The notes under the pieces were generated by a model, which worked only from the letters and a program-made list of their open reading frames with translations, searched no databases and was not told the DNA's origin. Made by a program: the position numbers and the translations under genes. Shown here piece by piece: positions 1 through 7,269 of a stretch of DNA of 14,528 bases; position 1 is the first letter of the stretch; every line of letters starts with the position of its first letter. Source of the stretch: Gemmatimonadota bacterium. Lineage in GTDB: Bacteria > Gemmatimonadota > Gemmatimonadetes > Palauibacterales > Palauibacteraceae. The DNA lies in contig JAENXO010000018.1 of the NCBI GenBank assembly GCA_016649455.1, positions 1-14,528 of the forward strand. The letters are read 5' to 3'.

Positions 1-922
1 GCGTCTCCCCCGCACCCAGCGATTCCGAGAACCGGACCTCCGGGTGCAGCGCAATGGCCAGCGACCGGGCCGCCGCTCCGATCCGAGGTCCGAGGCGATG
101 GAGCAACCCGGCGTCCACGCTCCGGATATTCCCCTCACGCACGGCAGCCACGGCATCCCACCCGGGACGCCGCCCTGGATCGACTGCGCCACCGCCCACC
201 CCACCCGGCAGGAGCACGACATCCGGGGAACGGGCGACGATCGCTTCCAGCGATACCTGGGGGGAGGGCAGATTCAGATCGTGGAAGATGTTTCTGCCGC
301 CCGCGATAGCGATCAACGTGTCCAGATAGCTCCCGGAACCGACCGTGATCGCCGGTGGCCAGGCGATGTCGTAGTAGACGGCCGGGCGACTCAGCCCGGC
401 CGTCGCTCTGCGGACTGCCTCGAGTTCCCCATCGATGGAATTCCACAACTCGACGGCCCGGGCATCGCGATCGAGCAGAACTCCGAGCCTCAGCGTGTTG
501 CGGCGCAGGTCAGCGAGGTCGTCGACTCGAATCGCAAGCGCGGGCACACCCAGGCGTTCGAACTGCTCTACCGACCGGGCGTTATCGGAACCGGCGTACA
601 GAATTACCAGGTCAGGGTCCCGTGCGAGAACGCGCTCTGCATCCGCACGCAACGCGTCGCCGACACTGGGCACCTCGAGCACCTGCTCGGGCTGGTCGTC
701 CCAGACGGACCTGCCGACGAGGCGATCGCCTTCACCGAGGGCGTACAGTATCTCGGTAATCGCCGGGACCAACGAGACGATGCGAGTCGGCGGTGCATCC
801 AGACGCAGGACGCGACCGAGGTCGTCCGTCGCCGAGGGTGCCCGTTGAGCACTCACGGGAGCGGCCAGGATAAGCCCGAATACGTACGGGGCGAGCGCGC
901 TGGAAGAGAAGATGCGCGACAA
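1..922 (-). CDS. btuF: BtuF-like cobalamin ABC transporter substrate-binding protein, partial (3' end outside window)
   Basis: Periplasmic binding protein that would capture corrinoid and deliver it to a BtuCD-type ABC importer. Seen: the minus frame is open from about 922 to the left edge (about 307 codons). It begins with a signal peptide (hydrophobic PYVFGLILAAPVSA, AxA-like cleavage near residue 25, no lipobox Cys), followed by the family motif PTRIVSLVPAITEILYALG (about residues 45-63) and a second lobe with GGRNIFHDL. The motif belongs to the BtuF/FepB-like periplasmic binding fold. The B12 assignment rests mainly on the cobalamin riboswitch just upstream; a siderophore-type binder is the alternative. 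No ATG start is available. I chose TTG at 922, 12 bases after AAAGGA; CTG at 925 is possible. At this length it is probably nearly complete, lacking only the C-terminal tail. No permease or ATPase gene is visible; they may lie beyond the edge. Confidence 0.85.
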   Translation of the reverse strand, partial: MSRIFSSSALAPYVFGLILAAPVSAQRAPSATDDLGRVLRLDAPPTRIVSLVPAITEILYALGEGDRLVGRSVWDDQPEQVLEVPSVGDALRADAERVLARDPDLVILYAGSDNARSVEQFERLGVPALAIRVDDLADLRRNTLRLGVLLDRDARAVELWNSIDGELEAVRRATAGLSRPAVYYDIAWPPAITVGSGSYLDTLIAIAGGRNIFHDLNLPSPQVSLEAIVARSPDVVLLPGGVGGGAVDPGRRPGWDAVAAVREGNIRSVDAGLLHRLGPRIGAAARSLAIALHPEVRFSESLGAGET

Positions 923-925
923 CAG

Positions 926-956
926 AAAAACCCGTCCTTTCTCGAGAAAGGGCGGG
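926..956 (-). terminator. Intrinsic terminator hairpin of the cobalamin riboswitch, overlapping the btuF ribosome binding site
   Basis: On the minus strand an arm CCCGCCCTTTC, a TCGA loop and an arm GAAAGGACGGG form an 11-position stem with one A-C mismatch, followed directly by five T. This is a classical Rho-independent terminator shape. It sits between the aptamer and the btuF start, as expected for transcription attenuation by B12. The 3' arm contains AAAGGA (935-940), the only Shine-Dalgarno-like sequence near the start, so the same hairpin could also hide the ribosome binding site. Confidence 0.75.
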
Positions 957-1017
957 TATGACCGAGCCAGCCGTGCTGCCTGCCTCGCCCACACCCTTCC
1001 CGCGAAGAGCGTCAGTG

Positions 1018-1135
1018 GGCAGGGGGAGGGCTCGTCTCCTGGCTCGAGGCGCTACGGACCGATCCGGTCCGACCTCTCACAGTGGCGGGGCCGCGTCGGA
1101 TTCACACCGACTTCCGTGGGCCCTATCCCTGATTC
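1018..1135 (-). ncRNA. Cobalamin (adenosylcobalamin-type) riboswitch aptamer
   Basis: On the minus strand the core reads GGTGTGAATCCGACGCGG, then CCCCGCCACTGTGA (together about 1077-1108), and further on GAGCCAGGAGACGAG (1031-1045). These match the conserved cobalamin riboswitch blocks: the GTGAAxTCC element, the CCCGCxACTGT element and the B12 box AGCCAGGAGAC. The outer stem is visible as CAGGGATAGGG (1121-1131) against CCCTCCCCCTG (1020-1030), with paired CAGGG/CCCTG and GGG/CCC segments. An internal hairpin GGACCGGATCGGTCC lies between. It precedes btuF, so B12 binding is expected to lower its expression. The exact ends are approximate. Confidence 0.93.
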
Positions 1136-1145
1136 CAGACTGGAG

Positions 1146-1173
1146 AGTATCGTCGCGGGTCAGTCGATCGCAA
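1146..1173 (-). promoter_or_regulatory. Candidate sigma70-type promoter of the riboswitch-btuF unit
   Basis: TTGCGA (1168-1173) and GATACT (1146-1151) on the minus strand are separated by 16 bases. Transcription would start near 1139, a few bases before the aptamer's outer stem at 1131. The -35 matches four of six consensus bases (TTGACA) and the -10 matches four of six (TATAAT). The placement is good and the hexamers are only moderate. Confidence 0.35.
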
Positions 1174-1188
1174 GCAGTGAGGGACGCG

Positions 1189-1210
1189 GAATCCCGGAGG
1201 GGTGGGATTC
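1189..1210 (-). terminator. Hairpin just after the stop of the membrane-anchored protein gene (possible terminator)
   Basis: A perfect 7 base pair inverted repeat, GAATCCC and GGGATTC, encloses an 8-base loop and starts 9 bases after the stop codon at 1219. It could end the long upstream transcript before the riboswitch unit. It has no T-run, so it would be a weak or Rho-assisted terminator or a 3' end-stabilising stem. Confidence 0.35.
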
Positions 1211-1218
1211 GGCCTGAA

Positions 1219-2205
1219 TCAGTGCGCCGATCGCCGGGCCATTACGGCAGACAGCCCCGCCGCCGCGAGCAACGCGAGTCCCACGAGCACCCAGATCAGG
1301 ACAGGGCCCGTCGGCGCCGACTCGGACTCGAGAGTCAGTCCGACTTCGGTTCCGGGCTCGACTCCCACCGCTACGAAGCGCGTCGCGTTGCTTCCGGGCG
1401 GCAGATCTGCTGAGGTGCCGGGACTCACGCCCACGACGCTCTTCGCCTCCACTCCGACGAGAATCACCTCGATCCGATCGGTCGGGTGCGCGATGGGAAG
1501 GTCTACGTCGGGTCCGTCCCTGAAATAGCTGAAGGCCAACCGCATCCCGCTCGGCGGAAGCTTCGCCCGGACCTCGACCCGGTTGCCGACGATACTCACG
1601 GCCTCCGCCGGGAGGCCGCCCGGCATAGGCGTCCAGGACTGAATGCCGGATGGCAGCTCGATGGTCCAGATCGGATCGACGACCGAGGCCGTCGCCAGGG
1701 CCCGATCGGGGACACCGGCCACGTCGACCACCTCGGTGATCTGCAACAGGCCGTGCGCGGAAGGACTCACCACCACGTGGCGCAGCGAGATTCTGCTCTC
1801 GGCCAATGTCCCGTCGATCGTCTCCGTTTCGTGCACGACGATCGTGTACTGGTCCGGCAGTTCCATTCCCGGGTGAAGCGCCCTCCCGAAATAGCTCACG
1901 CCGTCGTTCAGGGCAGCGACGGCGTACAGTGCAGCCGGATCGTCTGCCGCGTTCATGGTCAGACTGAATCGTCCCCTCGAGTCCGCAGTCGACGAGTCGA
2001 CCACTTCCCCGGCACTCGCCGTAATCCGGTGCATCAGCACGACAGCCCCTGGCACCGCAGCGGAATCACGTCCGGAGATGACCACTCCCTCCACGACCTG
2101 GGCATACGAAGCGTCCGGGAACAGCAACACTCCGGCAAGCGCCAGCATGCAGCCAGGATTCCGCAGGCGGTCCGATCTCCTGAGTGCTGAGAGTCTCCCG
2201 GTCAC
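1219..2205 (-). CDS. Uncharacterised secreted, C-terminally membrane-anchored protein with carboxypeptidase-regulatory-like N-terminal domain
   Basis: I do not recognise a named family for the whole protein. Seen in 328 residues: a signal peptide (basic RRSDRLR, hydrophobic LALAGVLLF, cleavage likely after DASYA at 35), then an N-terminal beta-rich segment (about 36-105, VVEGVVISGRDSAAVPGAVV through the DSRGRFSLTM turn) typical of carboxypeptidase-regulatory/CnaB-like folds. A longer extracytoplasmic region follows, then one transmembrane helix (about 302-323) ending in basic ARRSAH. The predicted topology is a periplasmic domain held by a C-terminal anchor with a cytoplasmic tail. The start is GTG, overlapping the BFN stop as GTGA, so translation is probably coupled to that gene. 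Met20 is an alternative start but would leave a very short signal peptide. A role in envelope or protein assembly is only a guess. Confidence 0.8.
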   Translation of the reverse strand: MTGRLSALRRSDRLRNPGCMLALAGVLLFPDASYAQVVEGVVISGRDSAAVPGAVVLMHRITASAGEVVDSSTADSRGRFSLTMNAADDPAALYAVAALNDGVSYFGRALHPGMELPDQYTIVVHETETIDGTLAESRISLRHVVVSPSAHGLLQITEVVDVAGVPDRALATASVVDPIWTIELPSGIQSWTPMPGGLPAEAVSIVGNRVEVRAKLPPSGMRLAFSYFRDGPDVDLPIAHPTDRIEVILVGVEAKSVVGVSPGTSADLPPGSNATRFVAVGVEPGTEVGLTLESESAPTGPVLIWVLVGLALLAAAGLSAVMARRSAH

Positions 2206-2792
2206 GGAATGAATTTCCCGAAGTCCTCTGGGTCGAGGCTCTTCAGGTAGTCTCTCAGCTTCTCTCCACCCACCGGACCATCTTCTTCAGGCGGACTCTC
2301 GCCCGAAACTTCATCCCCACCCGGCATCCACGGCGGGGTCGGGTCGTAGTCCTGCGGCTGGTCGATCTCGAGCGGTGTTCTGCCAAGCAGACGGTCCGAC
2401 GCAAATATCGGAGCCGCCGCACGCAGAGCCAGCGCCACGCTGTCGCTCGGACGGGAGTCGATCGCAATCATCTCGCCGTTGCGCCGAAATACGAGGGAAG
2501 CGAAGTAGGTATTATCCTCGACCCGTGTGATCAGTACTCGGACGAGTTCACTGCCCAGGCTGCCGACGATCGTGCTCACGAGATCGTGCGTGAGCGGCCT
2601 CGAGAACTTGATGCCGGCCAGCTCCATCGCGATCGCGCTCGCTTCGGCCGGGCCGATCCAGATTGGAAGCAACCGTTCCCCCTCGACTTCCCTCAGAATT
2701 ACGACCGGCGTGTTCGAGGACTTGTCGAGACCCAGACTCGCGACCTCCACCTGCACGAGATCGCCCGAATCCGTCTCCTTCCCGTGGCTCAA
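2202..2792 (-). CDS. Bifunctional nuclease (BFN/DUF151) family protein
   Basis: The BFN domain is named for plant and bacterial proteins reported to have DNase and RNase activity; the in vivo role in bacteria is unclear. Seen: the domain spans roughly residues 13-143, with SLGLDKSSNTPVVILRE, LPIWIGPAEASAIAMEL, SRPLTHDL and DSRPSDSVALALR. A Pro/Glu-rich linker and a conserved-looking C-terminal KLRDYLKSLDPEDFGKF complete the 196 residues. The start is TTG at 2792, preceded by CCGGAG with a 9-base spacer. Most family members begin close to the VEVxxLGLD strand, so an internal GTG about 12 codons in is the alternative, but it lacks a well-placed Shine-Dalgarno. The gene lies 16 bases after ahcY and overlaps the next gene by 4 bases. 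Confidence 0.9.
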   Translation of the reverse strand: MSHGKETDSGDLVQVEVASLGLDKSSNTPVVILREVEGERLLPIWIGPAEASAIAMELAGIKFSRPLTHDLVSTIVGSLGSELVRVLITRVEDNTYFASLVFRRNGEMIAIDSRPSDSVALALRAAAPIFASDRLLGRTPLEIDQPQDYDPTPPWMPGGDEVSGESPPEEDGPVGGEKLRDYLKSLDPEDFGKFIP

Positions 2793-2801
2793 GGCCGTGC
2801 G

Positions 2802-2807
2802 CTCCGG
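2802..2807 (-). promoter_or_regulatory. Shine-Dalgarno CCGGAG supporting the TTG start of the BFN gene
   Basis: CCGGAG lies 9 bases before TTG at 2792, just after the ahcY stop codon at 2809-2811. It favours the non-ATG start over the internal GTG. Confidence 0.5.
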
Positions 2808-2808
2808 A

Positions 2809-4173
2809 TCAAGTTCCCACGTCCCAGGAGCTCAGGTACAGCTCCTGTTCCGGGGTCAGTGTGTCGACTCCGATGCCCATCGATTCGAGCTTCAGCTTCG
2901 CGATTTCCCGGTCCAGGATCGCCGGAACGCGGTGCACCCGGTTCGAAAGGGCCCGTCCTTCCTCCGACAGCAGATACTCGGCCGCCAGGGCCTGGTTCGC
3001 GAAAGACATGTCCATCACGCTCGCCGGATGCCCTTCGGCCGCGGCGAGGTTGATCAGACGCCCCTGCCCGAGAAGAGCGACTCGCTTTCCGTCGACGACA
3101 TATTCCTCGACGAACGGGCGGAGCTCGGCAGGTGGAGATTCGGAGATCTGGGCCAGGCGTTTGACATCGATCTCGATGTCGAAGTGGCCCGAATTACACA
3201 CGATCGCGCCATCCTTCATGGCCCGGAAGTGCTCCTCACGAATCACGCCGGAATTTCCGGTGAGGGTCACGAACACGTCCCCTTCCGGGGCCGCCTCCGC
3301 CATCGGCAGGACCCGGAATCCGTCCATCGTCGCCTCGAGCGCCGCTAGCGGGTCGATCTCCGTTACGATGACCTGCGCTCCGGCTCCGCGCGCCCGCATC
3401 GCGACGCCGCGGCCACACCAGCCATATCCCGCCACGACAACAGTGCTTCCGGCGAGCAGGATATTCGTGGCGCGCAGGATGCCGTCAAGTGTCGACTGCC
3501 CGGTCCCGTACCGGTTATCGAACATGTGCTTGGTGAGACTGTCGTTGACCGCGATTACCGGGAATTGGAGGACTTCGTCCTTCGCCATGGCGCGCAACCG
3601 GATGATTCCGGTCGTCGTCTCTTCGGTACTCCCGGCCACCGTACGGACCACGGAATTGCGCTCATCGTCGGACAGCGCACCCGCCCAGGCCCTGACCGGA
3701 CCGGCGAGGTCATCGGCCCGATCGAGTGCCATCAAATGCAGGGCACCTACGAGGTCGGCCCCGTCGTCCATCGTCACGACGGGGCGATGCTCGAGCGCCG
3801 CGCGGATATGCTCGTAGTATCGGTCGTTGTCCTCGCCCTTGACCGCGAACACTCCCACCCCGAGCCCGTCGACCAACCACGCAGCTACGTCGTCCTGGGT
3901 CGAGAGCGGATTCGAAGCACAGAGCACGACGTCCGCTCCGCCCGCTTGCAGCGTTCTCACGAGATTGGCTGTCTCCGTCGTCACGTGAAGACAGGCCGAA
4001 ACCCGAACTCCGTCAAGCGGCTTCTCGCGTTCGAACCGCTCCCGGATGCTCCGCAGGACCGGCATGAACCGATCAGCCCATTCCACCCGCCTGCAACCGG
4101 ACTCCGCCAGAGACAGATCCGCCACGTCATGGACGGGAAGCTTCTCACTTCTATTCACGATCACCTCATTCAT
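2809..4173 (-). CDS. ahcY: S-adenosylhomocysteine hydrolase (adenosylhomocysteinase)
   Basis: Cytoplasmic NAD-dependent enzyme that splits S-adenosylhomocysteine into adenosine and homocysteine, removing the inhibitory product of SAM-dependent methylation. Seen in 454 residues: substrate-domain motif CLHVTTETANL (61-71), GSTEETTTGI (181-190), NDSLTKHMFDNRYGTGQS (210-227) and the Rossmann NAD motif GYGWCGRG (249-256). HFDIEID follows, and the C-terminus ends YLSSWDVGT. This is the compact bacterial/archaeal form, which ends in SWxxGT rather than the longer PDHYRY tail. The start is ATG at 4173. The preceding bases give only a weak Shine-Dalgarno, so a slightly later start (GTG at codon 4 or 6) cannot be excluded. 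It lies 83 bases after metK, joining SAM synthesis to SAH recycling. Confidence 0.97.
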   Translation of the reverse strand: MNEVIVNRSEKLPVHDVADLSLAESGCRRVEWADRFMPVLRSIRERFEREKPLDGVRVSACLHVTTETANLVRTLQAGGADVVLCASNPLSTQDDVAAWLVDGLGVGVFAVKGEDNDRYYEHIRAALEHRPVVTMDDGADLVGALHLMALDRADDLAGPVRAWAGALSDDERNSVVRTVAGSTEETTTGIIRLRAMAKDEVLQFPVIAVNDSLTKHMFDNRYGTGQSTLDGILRATNILLAGSTVVVAGYGWCGRGVAMRARGAGAQVIVTEIDPLAALEATMDGFRVLPMAEAAPEGDVFVTLTGNSGVIREEHFRAMKDGAIVCNSGHFDIEIDVKRLAQISESPPAELRPFVEEYVVDGKRVALLGQGRLINLAAAEGHPASVMDMSFANQALAAEYLLSEEGRALSNRVHRVPAILDREIAKLKLESMGIGVDTLTPEQELYLSSWDVGT

Positions 4174-4256
4174 CCCGGTTTAGTGCCGGTTGTGTCGCCT
4201 CCGGCCATCCAGTACGGATGCTCCGAGCAGTCTGGTTCGATTGGGGAGCCCCGGCC

Positions 4257-5414
4257 TCACACAGCCGAGAGCAATTCCTTGACGCGATCCGTCCGTTCCC
4301 ACGAGAAACCGCCGTCGCGGCGAGGGGCTCGGCCGAAGTGTCCATAGGCCGCCGTCTGCCGGTAGATCGGCCGCCTGAGATCGAGAGCCTCGATCAGCGC
4401 CTGGGGACGAAGGTCGAAGACCTTGCCGACCAGGGCGACCAGGTCCTCATCCGGCATGGCTCCCGTGCCGAAGCTGTTGACCATGACAGAGACAGGCCGC
4501 GCTACCCCGATCGCGTAGGCGAACTGGATCTCGACTTCCTTCGCAAGGCCCGCAGCCACGAGATTCTTGGCCACCCAACGGGCGGCGTAGCTGGCGGACC
4601 GGTCAACCTTCGTCGGGTCCTTGCCGCTGAATGCCCCGCCACCGTGGCTTCCCAGGCCTCCGTACGTATCGACGATGATCTTCCGGCCAGTGAGCCCGGC
4701 ATCACCGTGCGGTCCCCCGGTCACGAATCGGCCGGTCGGATTAATGTGGTACCGGAGTCCACCTTTCGGGATCAGGTGTTCCGGGATCACGGGGTGGATG
4801 ACATGCTCCTTCACCGCCTCGGCCAGTTCCTGCTTGCCGACCGTCGGGTCGTGCTGCGCCGACAGAACCACCGTTCGTACGCAAAGTGGCTCGCCATCGT
4901 CGTACTCGACCGTGACCTGTGACTTGCCGTCCGGGCGGAGCCACGGAAGGACCCCGTCTCGTCGCACCTGGGCGAGCCGTCGCGTCAGGGCGTGAGCCAG
5001 AGCGATCGGGAGCGGCATCATGCTTCGGGTCTCGTCAGTGGCGTAACCGAACATCATTCCCTGGTCGCCCGCGCCACCACGGCCTACCCCACGGCTGATA
5101 TCGCCTGACTGCCGCCCGATCGAGGTGAGGACCGCGCAGGAGCGGAAGCTGAAACCATAGTCCTCGTTGTCGTACCCGATATCACGAACCGTGTCCCGAA
5201 CGATCTTGCCGAAGTCGGGGTGCGCGGTCGTAGTGATCTCGCCCGCGAGCACAACGAGCCCGGTAGACACGAGGGTCTCGCACGCGACTCGCGCGTTCGG
5301 ATCCTCTCCGAGGATCGCATCGAGAACGGCGTCCGAAATCTGGTCGGCCATCTTATCCGGATGACCCTCGGTAACCGATTCCGACGTGAACATATGGTGA
5401 TTTCTGCGTGACAC
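4257..5414 (-). CDS. metK: S-adenosylmethionine synthetase
   Basis: Makes S-adenosylmethionine from methionine and ATP in the cytoplasm; usually a homotetramer using Mg and K ions. Seen: FTSESVTEGHPDKMADQISD (9-28) with the ATP-binding His-Pro-Asp, the signature GAGDQGMMFGYATDE (114-128) and the P-loop-like GGGAFSGKDPTKVDRS (258-273). The 385-residue length is normal. The start taken is GTG at 5414, six bases after GAGAAG; ATG at codon 8 is an alternative and would remove only SRRNHH. It follows ptsI after an 82-base gap, which may hold a promoter, although I found no convincing one. The neighbour ahcY shows this is a methylation-cycle pair. Confidence 0.98.
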   Translation of the reverse strand: MSRRNHHMFTSESVTEGHPDKMADQISDAVLDAILGEDPNARVACETLVSTGLVVLAGEITTTAHPDFGKIVRDTVRDIGYDNEDYGFSFRSCAVLTSIGRQSGDISRGVGRGGAGDQGMMFGYATDETRSMMPLPIALAHALTRRLAQVRRDGVLPWLRPDGKSQVTVEYDDGEPLCVRTVVLSAQHDPTVGKQELAEAVKEHVIHPVIPEHLIPKGGLRYHINPTGRFVTGGPHGDAGLTGRKIIVDTYGGLGSHGGGAFSGKDPTKVDRSASYAARWVAKNLVAAGLAKEVEIQFAYAIGVARPVSVMVNSFGTGAMPDEDLVALVGKVFDLRPQALIEALDLRRPIYRQTAAYGHFGRAPRRDGGFSWERTDRVKELLSAV

Positions 5415-5496
5415 TTGGCTTCTCTCAGTTTCTGATTCTTAAGAGCGGGCAAACGTACCCGGCGTACAGACATGCGGCAAGCGATTCTGCCACGGC

Positions 5497-7269
5497 TCAG
5501 TCGCTGCTCGCAGCGGTCTGAGTCCCGCTGACAGTCAGGGCCCCCGAACGTTCAAAATACGCCTCGAAAATGGACCGAATCTCGGGACCACTCTCACACC
5601 GGGTGTTCTCCGCACACAGCTGCTCGAGTTCCTTGACGGACAGATGCCGGATCAGCTCGCGGATTTCGGCAAGGGCCGACAGTGACACGCTGAATTTCCT
5701 GTACCCGAGTCCCAGCAGAATCGCTACTCCAACCGGGTCGGCCGACAACTCACCACACACCGACAGATCCAGCTGATGGCGGCTGCAGTCAACAGCCAGC
5801 CTGCGATACATGCGCACGAGAGCCGGGTGAAGCGGGTCGTAGATTCCTGAGACCTTGGCATGCCCACGATCCGCGGCCAGAACGTATTGCGTGAGGTCGT
5901 TCGTGCCGAGACTCACGAAATCCGCGTACGGCGCAAGCAGATCGACCGTCTCCAACGCAGCGGGAGTCTCTACCATCACACCCACCGGAATCCGGTGCCC
6001 CGACTCGACCATGTCGAGCGATTCGTACACCTCCGCCAGGCGCTCCCTCGTCCGGGCAAGCTCATCCGCCGAGGTAACAAACGGAATCAGCAGCCTCAAG
6101 TCTCCGTGCGCGGATGCTCGGACGGCGGCCCTGAGCTGGTTCCGGAACAGGTCCGGAAGGTCGAGGCAGACGCGGATCGCACGCCATCCCAGGTAAGGGT
6201 TTTCCTCCGCCGGCATCGACAGGAACAATGGAAACTTGTCTCCTCCGATATCGAAGGTCCGCAGCGTCACTTCCCGACCGGGGAACGCCTCTACGACGGC
6301 CGTATAGGCCTCGTATTGTTCCTCTTCCGACGGGATCTCCCGGCGGCCGATCACCAGAAATTCGGAACGAAATAGACCGACGCCCTCCGCTCCAAGTCGG
6401 ATCGCCTGTTCCACGTCGAACGGTTGTTCGATATTCGCCTGCACGACGGTATGCACACCGTCCACCGTCTCGGTGGGTTCCGCGGCAAGCCTGGCGAGGA
6501 TCTTCCTTCGAGCAACCGTCTGGACGACCGCCCGTCGGTATCCGTCTTCCTCGGCTTCCGTTGGATCGATGATCAGGCGGCCGGTATGGCCATCAACGAG
6601 AATCTTGGCCCCGTCCGCGATTCTGGACAGGTCCGCGCCCACTCCAACGACGGCCGGGATTCCCAGTGATCGCGCGATGAGAACACTGTGTGAGCCGCGT
6701 GAGCCGGAGGCCGTGACGACTCCGAGAACATGTTCCGGACGCATGCGCACGGCCAGGCTCGGCGCGATATCCTGGGCTACGAGGATCATCGCCGGCCCCG
6801 CTTCGGGCCCCTCCAGGCTGGGCTCGGGTCGGTCCAGCAGGCAGGAGAGCACGCCCAGCCTCACATCGTGCAGATCCGGCAGGCGGTCGAGAACCATGGC
6901 GTGGGGCGAATCGAGCATCCTCACCCGGTACTCCAGCACCTGGAGCTCGAACGCTCGTTCCGCCGCCAGGAAATTGTCGCGTATGTAGGCGATCGTTCCC
7001 GCGATCAGGTCGGGATCGTCGATCATGAACGCCTGCGACTCGAAGACCTTCCCCTCGAACCGCCCCAGCAGGTCCGTCGTCTCCGCCTGAAGCTCGATCA
7101 CCCGGGCGATCGCCTGCTTCCGCGCCTTCTCGAATCTTTCCAGCTCGCTATCGACATCTTCGGGACCGATCGTGCGGTGAGGAACCGGCGGAATCTCCCA
7201 CTCGAGCCGCCGGACGCGACCCAACACCCTTCCGGGCGATGCCCCGACACCCTCGAATTCCCTGCTCAC
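5497..7269 (-). CDS. ptsI: PTS enzyme I (phosphoenolpyruvate-protein phosphotransferase)
   Basis: Cytoplasmic first enzyme of the PTS: it autophosphorylates from PEP and passes phosphate to HPr. Seen in 590 residues: an N-terminal HPr-binding and phospho-His domain with the active His194 in GSRGSHSVLIAR, then the PEP-binding barrel with GLFRSEFL (298-305), LRTFDIGGDK (336-345), ENPYLGWRAIR, GTNDLTQY (455-462) and the catalytic Cys505 in CGE. Order and length match the family. Odd point: the usual active-site loop GG(R/P)TSH is here GSRGSH, with Ser for the second Gly and Gly for Thr, although His and the following IAR are kept. The start GTG overlaps the HPr stop as GTGA. The C-terminus carries a short Ser/Thr/Ala-rich extension. 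Confidence 0.97.
   Translation of the reverse strand: MSREFEGVGASPGRVLGRVRRLEWEIPPVPHRTIGPEDVDSELERFEKARKQAIARVIELQAETTDLLGRFEGKVFESQAFMIDDPDLIAGTIAYIRDNFLAAERAFELQVLEYRVRMLDSPHAMVLDRLPDLHDVRLGVLSCLLDRPEPSLEGPEAGPAMILVAQDIAPSLAVRMRPEHVLGVVTASGSRGSHSVLIARSLGIPAVVGVGADLSRIADGAKILVDGHTGRLIIDPTEAEEDGYRRAVVQTVARRKILARLAAEPTETVDGVHTVVQANIEQPFDVEQAIRLGAEGVGLFRSEFLVIGRREIPSEEEQYEAYTAVVEAFPGREVTLRTFDIGGDKFPLFLSMPAEENPYLGWRAIRVCLDLPDLFRNQLRAAVRASAHGDLRLLIPFVTSADELARTRERLAEVYESLDMVESGHRIPVGVMVETPAALETVDLLAPYADFVSLGTNDLTQYVLAADRGHAKVSGIYDPLHPALVRMYRRLAVDCSRHQLDLSVCGELSADPVGVAILLGLGYRKFSVSLSALAEIRELIRHLSVKELEQLCAENTRCESGPEIRSIFEAYFERSGALTVSGTQTAASSD

Noticed and set aside
44..961. Plus-strand open frame opposite the partial B12-binding protein
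   Set aside because: The minus frame gives a clear signal peptide and a periplasmic binding motif and is preceded by a cobalamin riboswitch; the plus frame has none of these.
2663..3817. Plus-strand open frame of 384 codons
   Set aside because: It is antisense to ahcY and the start of the BFN gene, is Ser/Arg/Pro-rich and has no motif, so it is a reverse-frame shadow.
5415..5496. Possible promoter or SAM riboswitch before metK
   Set aside because: An 82-base gap is too short for the larger SAM aptamers plus an expression platform, and I saw no conserved SAM riboswitch blocks or convincing -35/-10 pair.
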